Source: Saxidomus purpurata (lineage: Eukaryota > Mollusca > Bivalvia > Venerida > Veneridae). Taken from it: a DNA stretch of 64,000 nucleotides. The DNA is taken from positions 31,868,869 through 31,932,868 of the forward strand of contig JAFMSR010000003.1 of assembly GCA_022818135.1 (NCBI GenBank), in the 5' to 3' direction. Below are positions 12,361 to 23,619 of this stretch, piece after piece (positions within the stretch are counted from its first letter, which is position 1; every line of letters begins with the position of its first letter). The translations under genes and the position numbers were made by a program. Below the pieces are notes generated by a model that searched no databases, was not told the origin of the DNA, and saw only the letters and a program-made list of their open reading frames with translations.

Positions 12361-14184
12361 TTAATCTATTTTTTATATTCTTTAAAACAAATTAAGATAT
12401 ACATAACCGAAAGGGTGGATTTTTTATTTTTGACCAGAAAAAGATTTTTTTAGAGATTTCCTCTATTTTCAATGTGAATGAAACTGTTACACATATATTT
12501 TTGGGTTTTAACTATGGCAATGTTTATTATTCTAGGAGTATAAATCACTGATAAATGTTTTATTTAAAATTTTGATGGTCACTTTGAACGGTAATATCAT
12601 TTTAATGTATGAAATGGACCTTCCCTTAGAAACTTGTCCAGTGAGTTGGCAAGCAGAGCTTGTGTTCCGAATCGACTGCTAAAATCTCATGACTTTCTTT
12701 TTGTTTAGTTGTTAGTGGATGAAATATGTATTATATCATTTATATGCATGTAATATATATGTACTAAAGCATTTCCTTAGGACTCATGGCGTAAGTATGG
12801 TCTTGGATCTACATCTAGTAGTTGTTTGATGTATACAAATTCCTTTAAACGAAAGCAATAACATTTAAACGACGTACTAAGCAGGGACTATTTTTCGTCA
12901 TTGATTATTTTGCATGTTCTTTAAACATTCGACATCAAAACATATTTACGAAAACACTTATATAACAAAAAATAATTTCATTTTTGTTTTCCTTTGTTGC
13001 TTTTATTTTGCAAAAGATCACCAGATGCAATGAATTTCAAAAGCAATCGAATTCTTGAGCTAATAAGTAAAGTGCTATGAAGACGGCTTTGCCATAGTAT
13101 CATCATTTTACAGTTTTTGTATACCTACATTTGTAAGTGTGTAAACGTGGCCGTCAAAGTTTTCTAAATCGTACACAGTTTCGAAAGTCTGGTGTTATTA
13201 AGTTTCATAATTATTTGTTCATAGTATTTAAATTTTGGCATAATTTGGAAGCAATCGTCTTTGCTACTTCCGCCTTGGACTTTCTTCGTTACATAAACGT
13301 CTGAGACTGAAACATACTTACTGTGAGGAACAGTTTGAATTTTGAATATACATTTGGACATTCATTTCTGTTTGTTACATGGTTGAAATCGTCCAGTTGA
13401 CATTGTGAACAGAATTTTATGTTATAGTATACAATTATGGACAAGAGTGTCATTGGATATAATGTGATATTCAACAGAGGAGGTCAATATTGATTTACTA
13501 TGGTGAAATTCACATCATAGCAAATACCTTGCGAGTCTATAAATGTTTTATGTGTTATGTTTATTTCGTGCTCGAAACTTTAAATACAGCGCTTTAAACA
13601 GCTTTGGACAACATCCATGCTGAATGTCATATTTATAACATCACCAGCTAAAGATCACGGAGTATGAAATATCTATTTCGTTTCGCTGATCGTACTATTG
13701 ACCAATAATATATTGTTTATTTAAATCATAAAATAAATGCTTATAAATCACTTTTATTTATCAGCCTTAAAATTAAAGACCCTACAGGTTTTCCTCTTAT
13801 GCTGTCCAGTTTGATAGAACTACTTGTGACCTGTATGACATTTAGTAATAAGTGAACCAGTTCTCCGCCTTACCCTCCACCATACCGCGACCAAATTCCT
13901 AGATAGAAATTGTCCATATGTATATGAAAGAGATTGGTAGCTAGACTTCATAGTAATAATTCCTGTCAAGTTTTATGATAATGAAGTGATCGGGTTTGAA
14001 GATGAAACGAGGTCAAAATCTTGGTTTTGTTCGCTATGCTTATTTGTCTGATAGACAAGGGTTTTCTAAGGTGTAAAACTTCTTAAAACGGATCAAACAA
14101 AACATACGGAATTGCTTGTTGTCCAGCAAATACAGTTGTACAACAATCAGTGTTTAATACTTACCTTCTAGTATATTGTCTATA
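12361..14184. other. No recognisable gene
   Basis: AT-rich, apparently single-copy within the window. The exception is 13905-14000, which resembles the SINE body seen at 36430 and 56350 (TATATGAAAGAGATTGGTAGCTAGA). No convincing exon on either strand. Confidence 0.45.
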
Positions 14185-15495
14185 AAATTACATATTTGAG
14201 AAAGTATTCACCTTTCATTGCTGATATATACTTATGCGTTTTATAGACATAATATATAGAATGATACGTCAAAAGGCATATCTGATTGACAATCCGGATA
14301 GCCAGGTTATCTTGTTTGTAGGTCAAGCCTTCTTCTGGCGGGATCTTAAGATACAAAACCAAGATTTTAAAATTGTTATAAAAGTGACACATCAGCAAAT
14401 ATTCAGTCTTTCCTTATTGGGAGAGTTTCGGTGACATATATATTCACGACACTTTGTATACGTAAGAAGAAGGTTAGTTTCAGTTATTTGTAAAATATAC
14501 TCACCGAGTTTCTATTAACAACTGGCTTAAACAAGCGAAGAAACAAATTCACCTGTCGACAAATATGGAATCGACTTTTCTAAAACATCTAGTAAATTTA
14601 TCAGCATTGACTTATCAACAGTTCGGTTTCTGTTTGGTTCGTTTTCTTATTACTGTTGTTATTCATGCCACGATCTCTACGTCGAAATATTAGTCTATAT
14701 ATTAAAAAAGATAATTTTCTGAGGCAAACAACTTATAACCAAGTCAGCAGAGCTTGTGATTCGACTCTTTTGCAATTCGCTCCTGAACCTGTTGTTATGT
14801 TTCCGTATGCGATTGTAGTTATAATGTATCATAATACATCATATTCAATAAATGACATTACACTAAACTATAAGTTGCCTCTCTGCTCTTGTCGTGAGAA
14901 AGGCAATGTATCTGTATCCAACATTTTTATAATGATAATGATAATAATAATTATAATAATAATAATGATGATGAATGTAATCTTTATCTTATTAAGGTGA
15001 CGCCTAAAGATAGTGACATAATCTTCCTCGAGGCCTTCAAAGCAATAAAATAACTTCCTGTCTCAGAAACAAGAAAATTTGGACAATACTATGTCGGTAT
15101 TGATGTTTTCGTCTTCGTTGGATACTTTTGATTAAATTTTGCATATTGTATCAAATATCTTAGATAAGTATACATACCATGTTTGCAGACGATACGAAAT
15201 CAAACTCTGACATAAAATTTATCAAATTTTGAGATAAAATCTCCAATGCAAAGCATTTTCAAAAATAAAATTGAAGTTTTAAGATAAAATGGCAAGAAAA
15301 CATCTATAACCAAAGACGGGGACTTTGTTCACGGATAAAAATTTAAGTGTAAAATTGTCCCCTTTTTAATGCTGCAAAACTATATCCATAAATTCTGCTG
15401 TATGAATTGCTAGGTGAACAAACAAACTTAACACAGATCCTGTCAATGATATTTTCTTCTTAATCAAGTATGTTGAATAGATAGTGCAATTATGT
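14185..15495 (+). repeat. Large duplicated block, copy C (5' part)
   Basis: Starts at CATATTTGAGAAAGTATTCACC, matching 5345 in copy B, and runs collinearly with A and B (TGTAGGTCAAGCC, AAACAAGCGAAG, ACGTCGAAATAT, AACTTCCTGT landmarks). Similarity stops at about 15495, at the position equal to about 935 in copy A. The continuation appears at 20286. Confidence 0.8.
14932..14975 (+). repeat. ATA/ATG microsatellite
   Basis: Imperfect run of AATGATAATAATAATTATAA-type trinucleotides inside copy C, at the place where copy B has its poly-A and AATAATA tract. Confidence 0.8.
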
Positions 15496-17512
15496 GTACT
15501 AGAGGCATTGTTGTACTCTTGAAGAGATTGGATGTCTATTAGTAATCAGGCTAAGTACTGGACGGACAACCAACTATTCTGTTTTAGTTGAAAATAATGT
15601 CAACTTTAATCTATTCAGACCGTGGATACATCAACTAGTCAAACTGTGTATAGTGATTTATTGAACGTCAAAGCACCAAATAATGTTACATTACAAAATG
15701 CAATTCAACAGTTTACTATTAATATATTTTACGGCAAGTTATGCATTAATATTTCGCACGTAATATTCAAAAGTTGTACTTGAAATTTATAAACGTTACA
15801 GTAGACAAAACTCATTGAACAAAATACTCCGACTTGACCTGACTTGACTGTTACCTAAATCGACTGTTACATGGATTGAATGAGACACGAGTAGAACTCA
15901 TAATTATATGGTTTGCATTTCTCAAAATAATCATTCAATGCACTGATTTCAACAACATTAATGCTAAAATCAAGGAATTTGTAAACGTAGACATCTAAAA
16001 GGTGTAAAAATTCTGTAAAACTTCAGCATAAACCGTTAAAGCTAGATACAGTGTGATCATTATCCTGTCGCATTTCATATTAGTTTAACTACGTCTATAC
16101 ACTTTTCTTTTTGACAAAAAACCGATACATCTGTCGATACATCAAGTGGAAGAATCCCTTATAGAATTACCGCTTAAATTAGGGGTGTCTTTAGTACGTT
16201 CCCGTCGTTGGAACATGCGCTAAAATTAAAACCTTTCTTTGCGTCATATATTACAGAACAAAGACAAGTAAATGTGGCAGATCGTATGTACAAGGTTAAA
16301 AAATTCAGTGGATTTAAAATTATTAGTGATTAACAATTTAGTCAAAAGCTTTGAAGAAAACAGAAATACATCATTTTTGAAACGTGGTGCCTTAGTATCA
16401 ACTGCTAAAGCGTAGCTTGTACCCACTTCATGTACACTATGAAATACCCGTGTTACTCAGTTATAATTATTGACAGGTTGTGCCGTAAAACCAATCTTCA
16501 TCACCAGATTTTGAAACCGTAGACTCGAGGTTTCTCACGAGGTCACACAAAGCTTTCTGAATTCCGAAAAATGAACATTAAGCACAACATCATATTACAG
16601 TGTGACCAGTGTATTTGTAATATTTACAGTCCGTTACAAATATCCGAAACAGTCTTAAGTTGCTACAATCCGTCGTGATGTTGTTTATATTGGAGAAACT
16701 ACATATATCAAACGGTAGTATTCCTGCGGTGATTCAGGGGCAGGGGTCATTACTTTGTGAATGACTCAAAATATCTCTAGCTGTGATAATCCTTTAAATC
16801 ACTACCGCAAGTTCATGAATTATCATAAATGCATTATGTTCCCGGAACCTTACGCTAGAGCTAGTATCTAGTTAAGTCAAACCACACTTTTGGGTACATA
16901 TTCTCAAGCCTTGTTTGAATTGTCTTCATGTGTATGACAATATTTGTACATGTATGTACAACGCAATGCTTTTAACACGGACATTTTGTTTCGAACAAGC
17001 GGCGAGTCCAATATGGTTTTCTCAGCTGGGTACTCGTCCAAATATATCTCCGTATTGTACAGTACAATGTTAAATAACCTAATAGTAGTACTGTTCTATA
17101 GCATATCAACTCACTGGCTGCACGCAAGTTTGTGAAATCACAAGCAGTTCACATACTTATTTCATGTATGTTATAAAATGTATATACGAGTACAACTAAA
17201 ACAAACAGAAGAATAACTTTTGTACTCTTTCGATCACATTCCGGGGAGCTGCATAATTATTTAGGTCTCGGGAACTTTTCTGTAGACATTCATCGATGTA
17301 ACATTTCTTTTTGCATAAGGGATATCTGCTCGTAAAAAATGCCTGTACAGCTGTCCATTTTACATTGACACCATAAGGATGGGATTGTAATATTATCATT
17401 TTGATTCTAATTTTTGAGGGGTTCGATCGTATTCTATTCAGCCACGGAAAGTACCTGCATTTCCGTTTGTTACGAATTTTGTTAAACCACAACATCAAGG
17501 CTTTACTATGTA

Positions 17513-17619
17513 TAAGTTAGTGTTTATTAAGTCAAATTTTAACAATTAAGAAGAGCGAGCGGTAGCGAGCGACCGGGGTTTCTTAATTGTTAAAATTTGA
17601 CTTAATAAACTCTAACTTA
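17513..17619. repeat. Foldback with 40-bp arms, 39/40 paired
   Basis: Arm 17513-17552 (TAAGTTAGTGTTTATTAAGT ...) and arm 17580-17619 are reverse complements with one mismatch. The loop at 17553-17579 is GC-rich and contains the direct repeat GCGAGCG-GTA-GCGAGCG, unlike the AT-rich surroundings. The near-perfect pairing indicates a recent origin or ongoing homogenisation. Confidence 0.9.
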
Positions 17620-17849
17620 CTTAGTGTTTAACCTCATTTGACCTTTTGCATAGCCAGCGACATGTATTGTGGGCATAGCTTAAGTGCTTCCTATAAAGAG
17701 CGAACTCTTAATAATTAAGTGATTTCAGTTTTTAGTTTTGATAAAAAAGAAAGACGTTTATTTGAAAATCTGAGCGATTCGATTGGTGGGCAAATGGGGC
17801 CAAACACTAAGGACGGTAAACAGCATTGGGATGTACATGTATTTATTTA

Positions 17850-18165
17850 ATTACTCTTTTTGGATCGATTGATTTATTCAATCGGATCCAATGTTAACAG
17901 AGTATAGCTTCCTTACGGCCGAACTCTTTACATACAAACAAGTAGTTCCATATATTCCGTTGTTACGAATTATTACTGTCCTCAGTTTTAAAAATTATAT
18001 AGTAACATATCTTAATAATATCAAAACATTTCAGAATAGCATAATATTATAATTGTTGTTTTTCTTATAATTTGTAACTTAAATCAACGAGGTATCTGTT
18101 CTGTATAGAACTATTTTTCTACGCGGTTTTTATCCTAACAGTTTTTCTAGTCTGACTGGTGTGAC
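17850..18165 (+). repeat. Dispersed repeat, inverted copy at 30380
   Basis: Landmarks TTGTTACGAATTATTACTGT, AAATTATATAGTAACATATC and TCTGTTCTGTATAGAACTA occur in reverse-complement order at 30390-30650. Similarity is high with small indels. No coding frame and no identified family. Confidence 0.75.
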
Positions 18166-18454
18166 ATGAGAAATGTACGACCCGTGAAATAACCGGATAC
18201 ACTAAATTCAGTGTTTGTTGTTTGGGATATGTCTAATTTTGACCATATTCCGTCGTCGCTGTCGTCTGATTTCGGATCGATCCGCATTTTGTACCATTGC
18301 GTTTTTGTGTGTGTTGATTCTTATGATACCGTCATCATGGTATCGTAGACGCACAACAAGAGATGGTCGACGAACCTTAATAGGAGAAACAAAAACGTCT
18401 TTTGAGTGATTTTAATGATCATTTTGTAGTAATTTCGATCAGACTGTCACTATT

Positions 18455-18785
18455 GAACTTCAGTTTTGTCAAAATCCATTTCTCAGTTACGATTCACAGC
18501 TTAATACTTCATAGGGTAGTTGAACATAGTCACTGAATGACATAATGTAAGCACATGGGTTCCTATCTCAAAAGTAAAGTTTACACAAATGGTGAAAGGT
18601 CAAAATTTGTGGACAGTTGTGTCTCCAGTTTATAACTTTACTCGTGCAAGGGTTGTGCTGATTTTCACACATGTATGTGTACAGTCTATGTTGTCCTGAT
18701 ATTTACACATGTATGTGTGCAGACTCTGTTATTCAGAGACAATCGATCCTCCAGCACTTTCAGTCCTTTGATTTTAAATGCAACT
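18455..18785 (+). repeat. Dispersed repeat, inverted copy at 28275
   Basis: CAAAATTTGTGGACAGTTGT, CAGTTTATAACTTT, GAGACAATCGATCCTCCAG and ACTTTCAGTCCTTTGAT are all present reverse-complemented at 28281-28580. This copy has a small internal duplication of an ACACATGTATGTGT palindrome. Family unknown. Confidence 0.8.
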
Positions 18786-18848
18786 CATAAAGGTCGGGTA
18801 GTACACTTACTGACGTTGTATTTACCGATCGATTCCTTGCTACTGAGG

Positions 18849-19033
18849 TATATGTTACACCCCTATTTTTAGCGGTTATTTAGAATAGAATCTTCCACTT
18901 AAAGTTGTATCGGGTTTTAGGTAGTGTAAAGCGTCTGTGTATATGTTACACCCCTATTTTTAGCGGTTATTTAGAATAGAATCTTCCACTTAAAGTTGTA
19001 TCGGGTTTTAGGTAGTGTAAAGCGTCTGTGTAT
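18849..19033 (+). repeat. Perfect 91-bp tandem duplication
   Basis: TATATGTTACACCCCTATTT starts at 18849 and again at 18940. The intervening 91 bp is repeated without a visible difference, ending in AAGCGTCTGTGTAT. It is a very recent duplication, or an assembly duplication. Confidence 0.9.
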
Positions 19034-19185
19034 GAAAGTATATTATAGCGAAATGCGACAGAATAATGGCCACGGCTGTAGAATATTTTACTTTCAAAAT
19101 GATTCAGAACTTGCAGTAAAACAAGTGTTTGTAGCTCAAATTCCTTAACTAGACTTTTTTTCTGAAACGTCTGGCCCTTTTATAC

Positions 19186-19345
19186 CCACGACACAAGAGT
19201 GCCAATTAAATCAAGGCACAGTGACCACAAAATAAGGGCACATAATTAGGAATGCCAAATATGTTGGTCACAAAAGACAGTGCCAAGAAATTCTGGGCAC
19301 TGTGACCTTAAATTAAGAGCACAACTTGTGTCATCAATAACTGGA
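19186..19345. repeat. Nested short inverted repeats
   Basis: GACACAAGAGTGC pairs with GAGCACAACTTGTGTC. Inside them GGCACAGTGACC pairs twice, with GGTCACAAAAGACAGTGCC and with GGGCACTGTGACC. The whole 160 bp can fold as a multi-branch hairpin. It is possibly a small foldback element. Confidence 0.5.
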
Positions 19346-19461
19346 CTTTAAAGGTGGATAATCGGATTTTGGCCATGTAACAGATTTGTTTGAAACTTTA
19401 ACATCTGATCATTAATTCAAGTAAGATTTTCACTGGAGGTATTTTTTAAATTTGATTTCCC

Positions 19462-19680
19462 TATCCTGGTTGCGCAACCAAGATAAATTTATTTTATCAT
19501 AAGTACAAATTTGATACACATACTTTGTCTAAGGAAAGATATAGATATAAGACATATTGTATTATATTTGTAAAATATTTGCATTAACAAGTATATATTT
19601 AGATGGAATTCATTAGAAATGCAAGTTTGAAAAATTATTATTACCTCCCTTTACCTATCTTGGTTGCGCAACCAAGATAG
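19462..19680. repeat. Two copies of a 24-26 bp palindrome
   Basis: 19655-19680 is a perfect 26-bp palindrome centred on GGTTGCGCAACC. 19462-19485 is the same sequence with one change. Similar pyrimidine-rich sequence precedes both (TTTCCCTATC, CTTTACCTATC). About 170 bp of AT-rich DNA lies between them. Confidence 0.85.
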
Positions 19681-20285
19681 ATTGGAAATAAATGAATTCA
19701 GAAGCATACGTAGTTTTAAAACTTGCCTTTTGGTTCAGAATGTTAAAATATTTGTACATCTAGCCAGTACAAATGTAAAAGTAGTAATTATATTGAAATA
19801 AAAAGAAATACCCCCTGAATAAGGTTTACAATAAAAAAGGTCAAATATAATACCCTACATTGACTTTCCAGATAGTTTTTACAAGAAAACATTTCTGCAG
19901 ACACTTGCTGGATGACAGTTGCGAAGTAAACAATTCTATAAAGCACTGTAAGTAAACATTAGGAAGCATTTCCTGCTGTCAATATTAATTACTAGGTAAA
20001 GGTAAAGTTTAAACTATAAGCAGGAAAATCAATACAACTATCCTAAAATTGTCAGATATAATTAAAATGCAAAGTAATTATCATTTGTCTTAGACATTGC
20101 ATAAATCAAAGCCTTATACAAGTAGTATAAGTCCAAACTACTGAGTCATGAAAACTGATGACATTACAACTGTCAAAAATTTAAACAAGAAAGATACTAA
20201 CAAAACAACTACATATTTAACATCCCTGGACTCAGTAGATGAAAAGTCACTCAATTGTTCTAAAAGAGTCAAAGCCAACATGTTA

Positions 20286-21420
20286 CAATATGTGTGAGTA
20301 ATATGATGATCAGGGGTTTAATATACGCGTGCACAATAGGCAAATTAATCAGTAATAATAATGTCCCCCCCTCTCGAGTGGTTTTGCCTTTTACTACCAA
20401 ATGTTTTTGCTTTATTGGCAAGCACTGTGAAAAGTAGGGCGCGCTGTCCTACTGACACTAGTTGTTACATTAGAGAGGTCTTTCAGTCCTCTGATTTGAT
20501 TTATGATCATGAGAATCACCTATACAAGTACGAGTAGCATCACTCAATTTCATTATGTGCAGTATAGTCAACCGATCCTCACGACTTTTAAGCAGCTGAA
20601 CTCAGGAAGATACATTGTATGTTAAAGCCACAATATCAAAGTTACTGCTGTGTATATACATTCATAAAAACGTAAAATGTAAGAATTCAAGCAAAGAAGA
20701 TTATTTTTATTCAATTTAATAAACAGAAATTTTGCGAAAATGCGGCGATTAACATAATTACTACCGTTTGGATGAAAAAATAGACGATACAATTGGAACT
20801 GTAAACCTACAGTTACAACTGTGTCAAAATGCAATCATAAATGTAATGTACAGTGTTTTGGAGTGTGCCCTACAACAACCATCAATATAGTGCGATAAAA
20901 CTAAAGTAAAATCTTCCTTACACTCATTTCATGTACAATCGGTTTGATGTAAAACTATAGTTTATACTTTATATTTATGAACTAGATTGGAATTTTTACC
21001 AGATAAGTGAGGGCTATTTAACTGCTTAAATATCGTGTTTTCGCAAGCTGACATCTTTCGAAATCACCTTCAATTAGTATATCAATACTTTGATTACCTA
21101 AAGTTTACAGTTATTGTGTCATGTTTTATAAGCTCATTAAAACTATATTAGAAATATGACTTTTGTCAGGAAAGTGGTCCACCCCTATAATTTGCATTAT
21201 ATTGAATATTTCTTCATGAAAGTTGATTTTGAGGAAACATCCAGAAACAAATAAGAACGCCGTGAGGAAACAGTGAACACAGAAGACGTTGACAAATTCT
21301 GTCATAAAAATTGATAAAACATGTATGTACATGATGTAAGTGTGCGGTAATGTTTTTGTTTCTACGCAGGAATTAAGCTCAATAGCTGAATAATCACGAT
21401 TCATATACATTCGAGGGTGC
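20286..21420 (+). repeat. Large duplicated block, diverged continuation (copy D)
   Basis: It resumes block homology where copy C stops: ATGATGATCAGGGG, ATATACGCGTGCACA, GAATCACCTATA, ACGACTTTTAAGCA, AAGTTACTGCTGTGTATATA and ATTGATAAAACATGTATGTA all have counterparts at 960-2350 in copy A and 6710-8580 in copy B. It is more diverged than A versus B. Similarity fades near 21420. Confidence 0.65.
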
Positions 21421-21518
21421 AATATGCTTTAAAGTTTTTTGGTGTAGCTTACTCCATAAATATTTGCGAAGCATTATTAAAGAGTTAAATTATTATCATT
21501 TATTCTATGCTTTTCAGT

Positions 21519-21602
21519 GAAATACTGAAATATATCGGTGAAATACAAATGGTATTTCACTGTTTCAAAGCAGTGGAAATATCATTTTTATTTTCACTGT
21601 TT
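21519..21602. repeat. Imperfect foldback, CAGTGAAATA arms
   Basis: CAGTGAAATACTGAAATATA and GGTGAAATAC pair with GTATTTCACTG and ATATCATTTTTATTTTCACT. The arms use the same CAGTGAAATATC words as the foldback at 23478-23619, so the two may be related. Confidence 0.5.
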
Positions 21603-23477
21603 TTGCCGAACTACTTTTTAACTACAAGAAATGAAACACAGCAATTATCACAAATTCTAATCAGAAGTCCAACAATTTCACACCCAGAAACTCCAGCTCG
21701 TCCTCCATAAAAAAGTATCATACACATGATTGACAATGAGTGATTAATTACGCTAAAATACTTACAGTAGCTTTATCCAATTTCTCACCTACAGTATGAG
21801 ATACATATTTCTCCTCATTTACCGGTGATAGAACGTTACATAAAATGGAAAAAAATGGCTGTAATTTTTTTGTTTTTGAAATAAACAAAGTGTTGTGGGT
21901 ATTCATTTTCTTAGTTAGATCATTTTCTATCCATATATAGCAATTTTGAATCAAAATTTGAGAAAAAGTTGATTTTCATTTTTTTATCACCATCTAATTT
22001 TCACAGTAGATTTCAGGTGTCTGCTCATATCGCGGGTAAACTGGTATCGCGGTAATCTCCCTTTTCTAATTTTCCTTGGCTGACACTGCAGTGACACCTA
22101 TATGTCAACAAGAATCTTATAGGTCACGTGGCATTAAATAATATGTAATATTTCATCGTAAATGGGAAGATAAAGTAGATCTAACCTTTCATGCAATCAC
22201 CCTATTTTATACAAATATGTTTCTCCTCGTCATCCCGCTCATCCGAAAATTTATCATTTTTAGAATTAATTTGATCCGGAAGCCTTTATAAGGTATTTAA
22301 ATCTCGACAGCCATATTGTTTTTACAAATAAAGTTCTTTTCATCACGTGACAGCACCAGAAAGCGTGTCTAGGGGCTGTCACTTTGAACAAAAAAGATAA
22401 CTGACACTAGCACGTGCTCCGCAAATGAAAATGACTTAAGCGGTCTCAGTTGTAGTCGGCAGTGAGAAGAATAATCAGAGAAAGTAAAGTTTACCTTCAT
22501 TAAATTGGACTATATGACTTTTGTCAACATTTAACAAGTAAAAAATAAATATAGGAGTCTGTTTTCGTTTAAAAGATACATTGAGTTGAGATGACCCCTC
22601 TCTACTCGACAAGAAGAGGAAACAAAATGGCGTCGATAAGTCTGATAATTCAACTGTTCCGGTAAAAATTGTGGAATATTTAATATAAATATATTATTCA
22701 TTAACTTAGACTTCCGTGAATCAATAATGAGTTTTATAGTGTGTAAGCACATTTTATAAACAGAAAGTAGGGCCACGATTTAAATACCGCGATTACACAG
22801 AATTATGGGATTTTTTGTAAAGGTGAAACATGGTAGATAACTGCCTACGTTTTATGCTTTATTCAAAAAACTTTTTGCACGGAAGATTGTTTTCACTTTA
22901 AAGAAGAATGGTTGGAGGGAAAGTTCAAACAGATATAAATTGGGGAGAAATACTTTTCTTCTATTTTATTTCCGTTGGAATCGTTAGTACCGCGATACAA
23001 GAGAACTCCATCCTACTTTCTTAATACTTGTATGATCATTGTCTGAAACCTATATGTCACCTATAAAAAGCGGAAAACTACCTGTACAATGGCTCATTAT
23101 TCACAAATGCAGTAAATTGTGACAAATTTTGCACTTAGGTCAGCCCTGGACCGAGCATTTTTTAATGAGTGAACAGCTGATTGAGTATTAATACTCTGCG
23201 ATTCATGGTGTGACGAAGTGCAGACTAATTTAATTAAAGCATGTTTCAATTTAGGCCTATATCTAAAAAAAATGATGTTTCATTTTCGTTGTATGATAAA
23301 GATAGAAATGACTTCTTAAATACTTTTATCTGAAATAATCAAAATATTTTGAACTATTTTTGATGCGTTTTCAGTAATGATGGTAGTAATTATTATTCTC
23401 CACGGAGAATAAGAAATACTATAATTCCAAATTTTTCTGAATATTTTGCAAAACAACATGAAATAAAAAGAAAAGTT
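21603..23477. other. No recognisable gene
   Basis: Mostly featureless. A GTATCGCGGTA word near 22048 recurs reverse-complemented near 22990 (TACCGCGATAC), and a CCTATATGTCA word lies close to both. A diverged inverted-repeat element spanning about 22040-23060 is possible but unproven. No exon found. Confidence 0.35.
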
Positions 23478-23619
23478 GTTTGTTTCAGTGAAATATCAAT
23501 CTAATTTCACTCGTGAACACCAAAGAAATGACATTTTCACTCGTGACTGCGCCACTCGTGAAAGTATCTTTTTTAGGTGTTCACTTGTGAAATAAAATTG
23601 ATATTTCAATGAAACAAAC
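23478..23619. repeat. Foldback with 44-bp outer arms
   Basis: 23478-23521 (GTTTGTTTCAGTGAAATATC ... GAACACC) pairs with 23576-23619, with about 40 of 44 positions complementary. The inner 54 bp also folds on itself. It carries CACTCGTG twice as a direct repeat around TGCGCC, recalling the direct CGAG repeats in the loops of other foldbacks here. Confidence 0.85.

Larger units (their letters stand above)
15496..20285. other. 4.8-kb segment interrupting a block copy
   Basis: Block copy C ends at its left edge, and 20286-21420 continues the same block from the matching internal position. The segment is therefore best read as an insertion. The edges share GCAATTATGTGT (left) and ACAATATGTGT (right), which may be a target duplication or overlap of block homology. 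No terminal inverted repeats or transposase frame were found. 15500-17500 shows nothing recognisable. The remainder carries the foldback and dispersed repeats listed separately. Confidence 0.45.

Noticed and set aside
22040..23060. An inverted-repeat element suggested by GTATCGCGGTA and TACCGCGATAC.
   Set aside because: The match is only about 11 bp plus one more short word; not enough to define an element.
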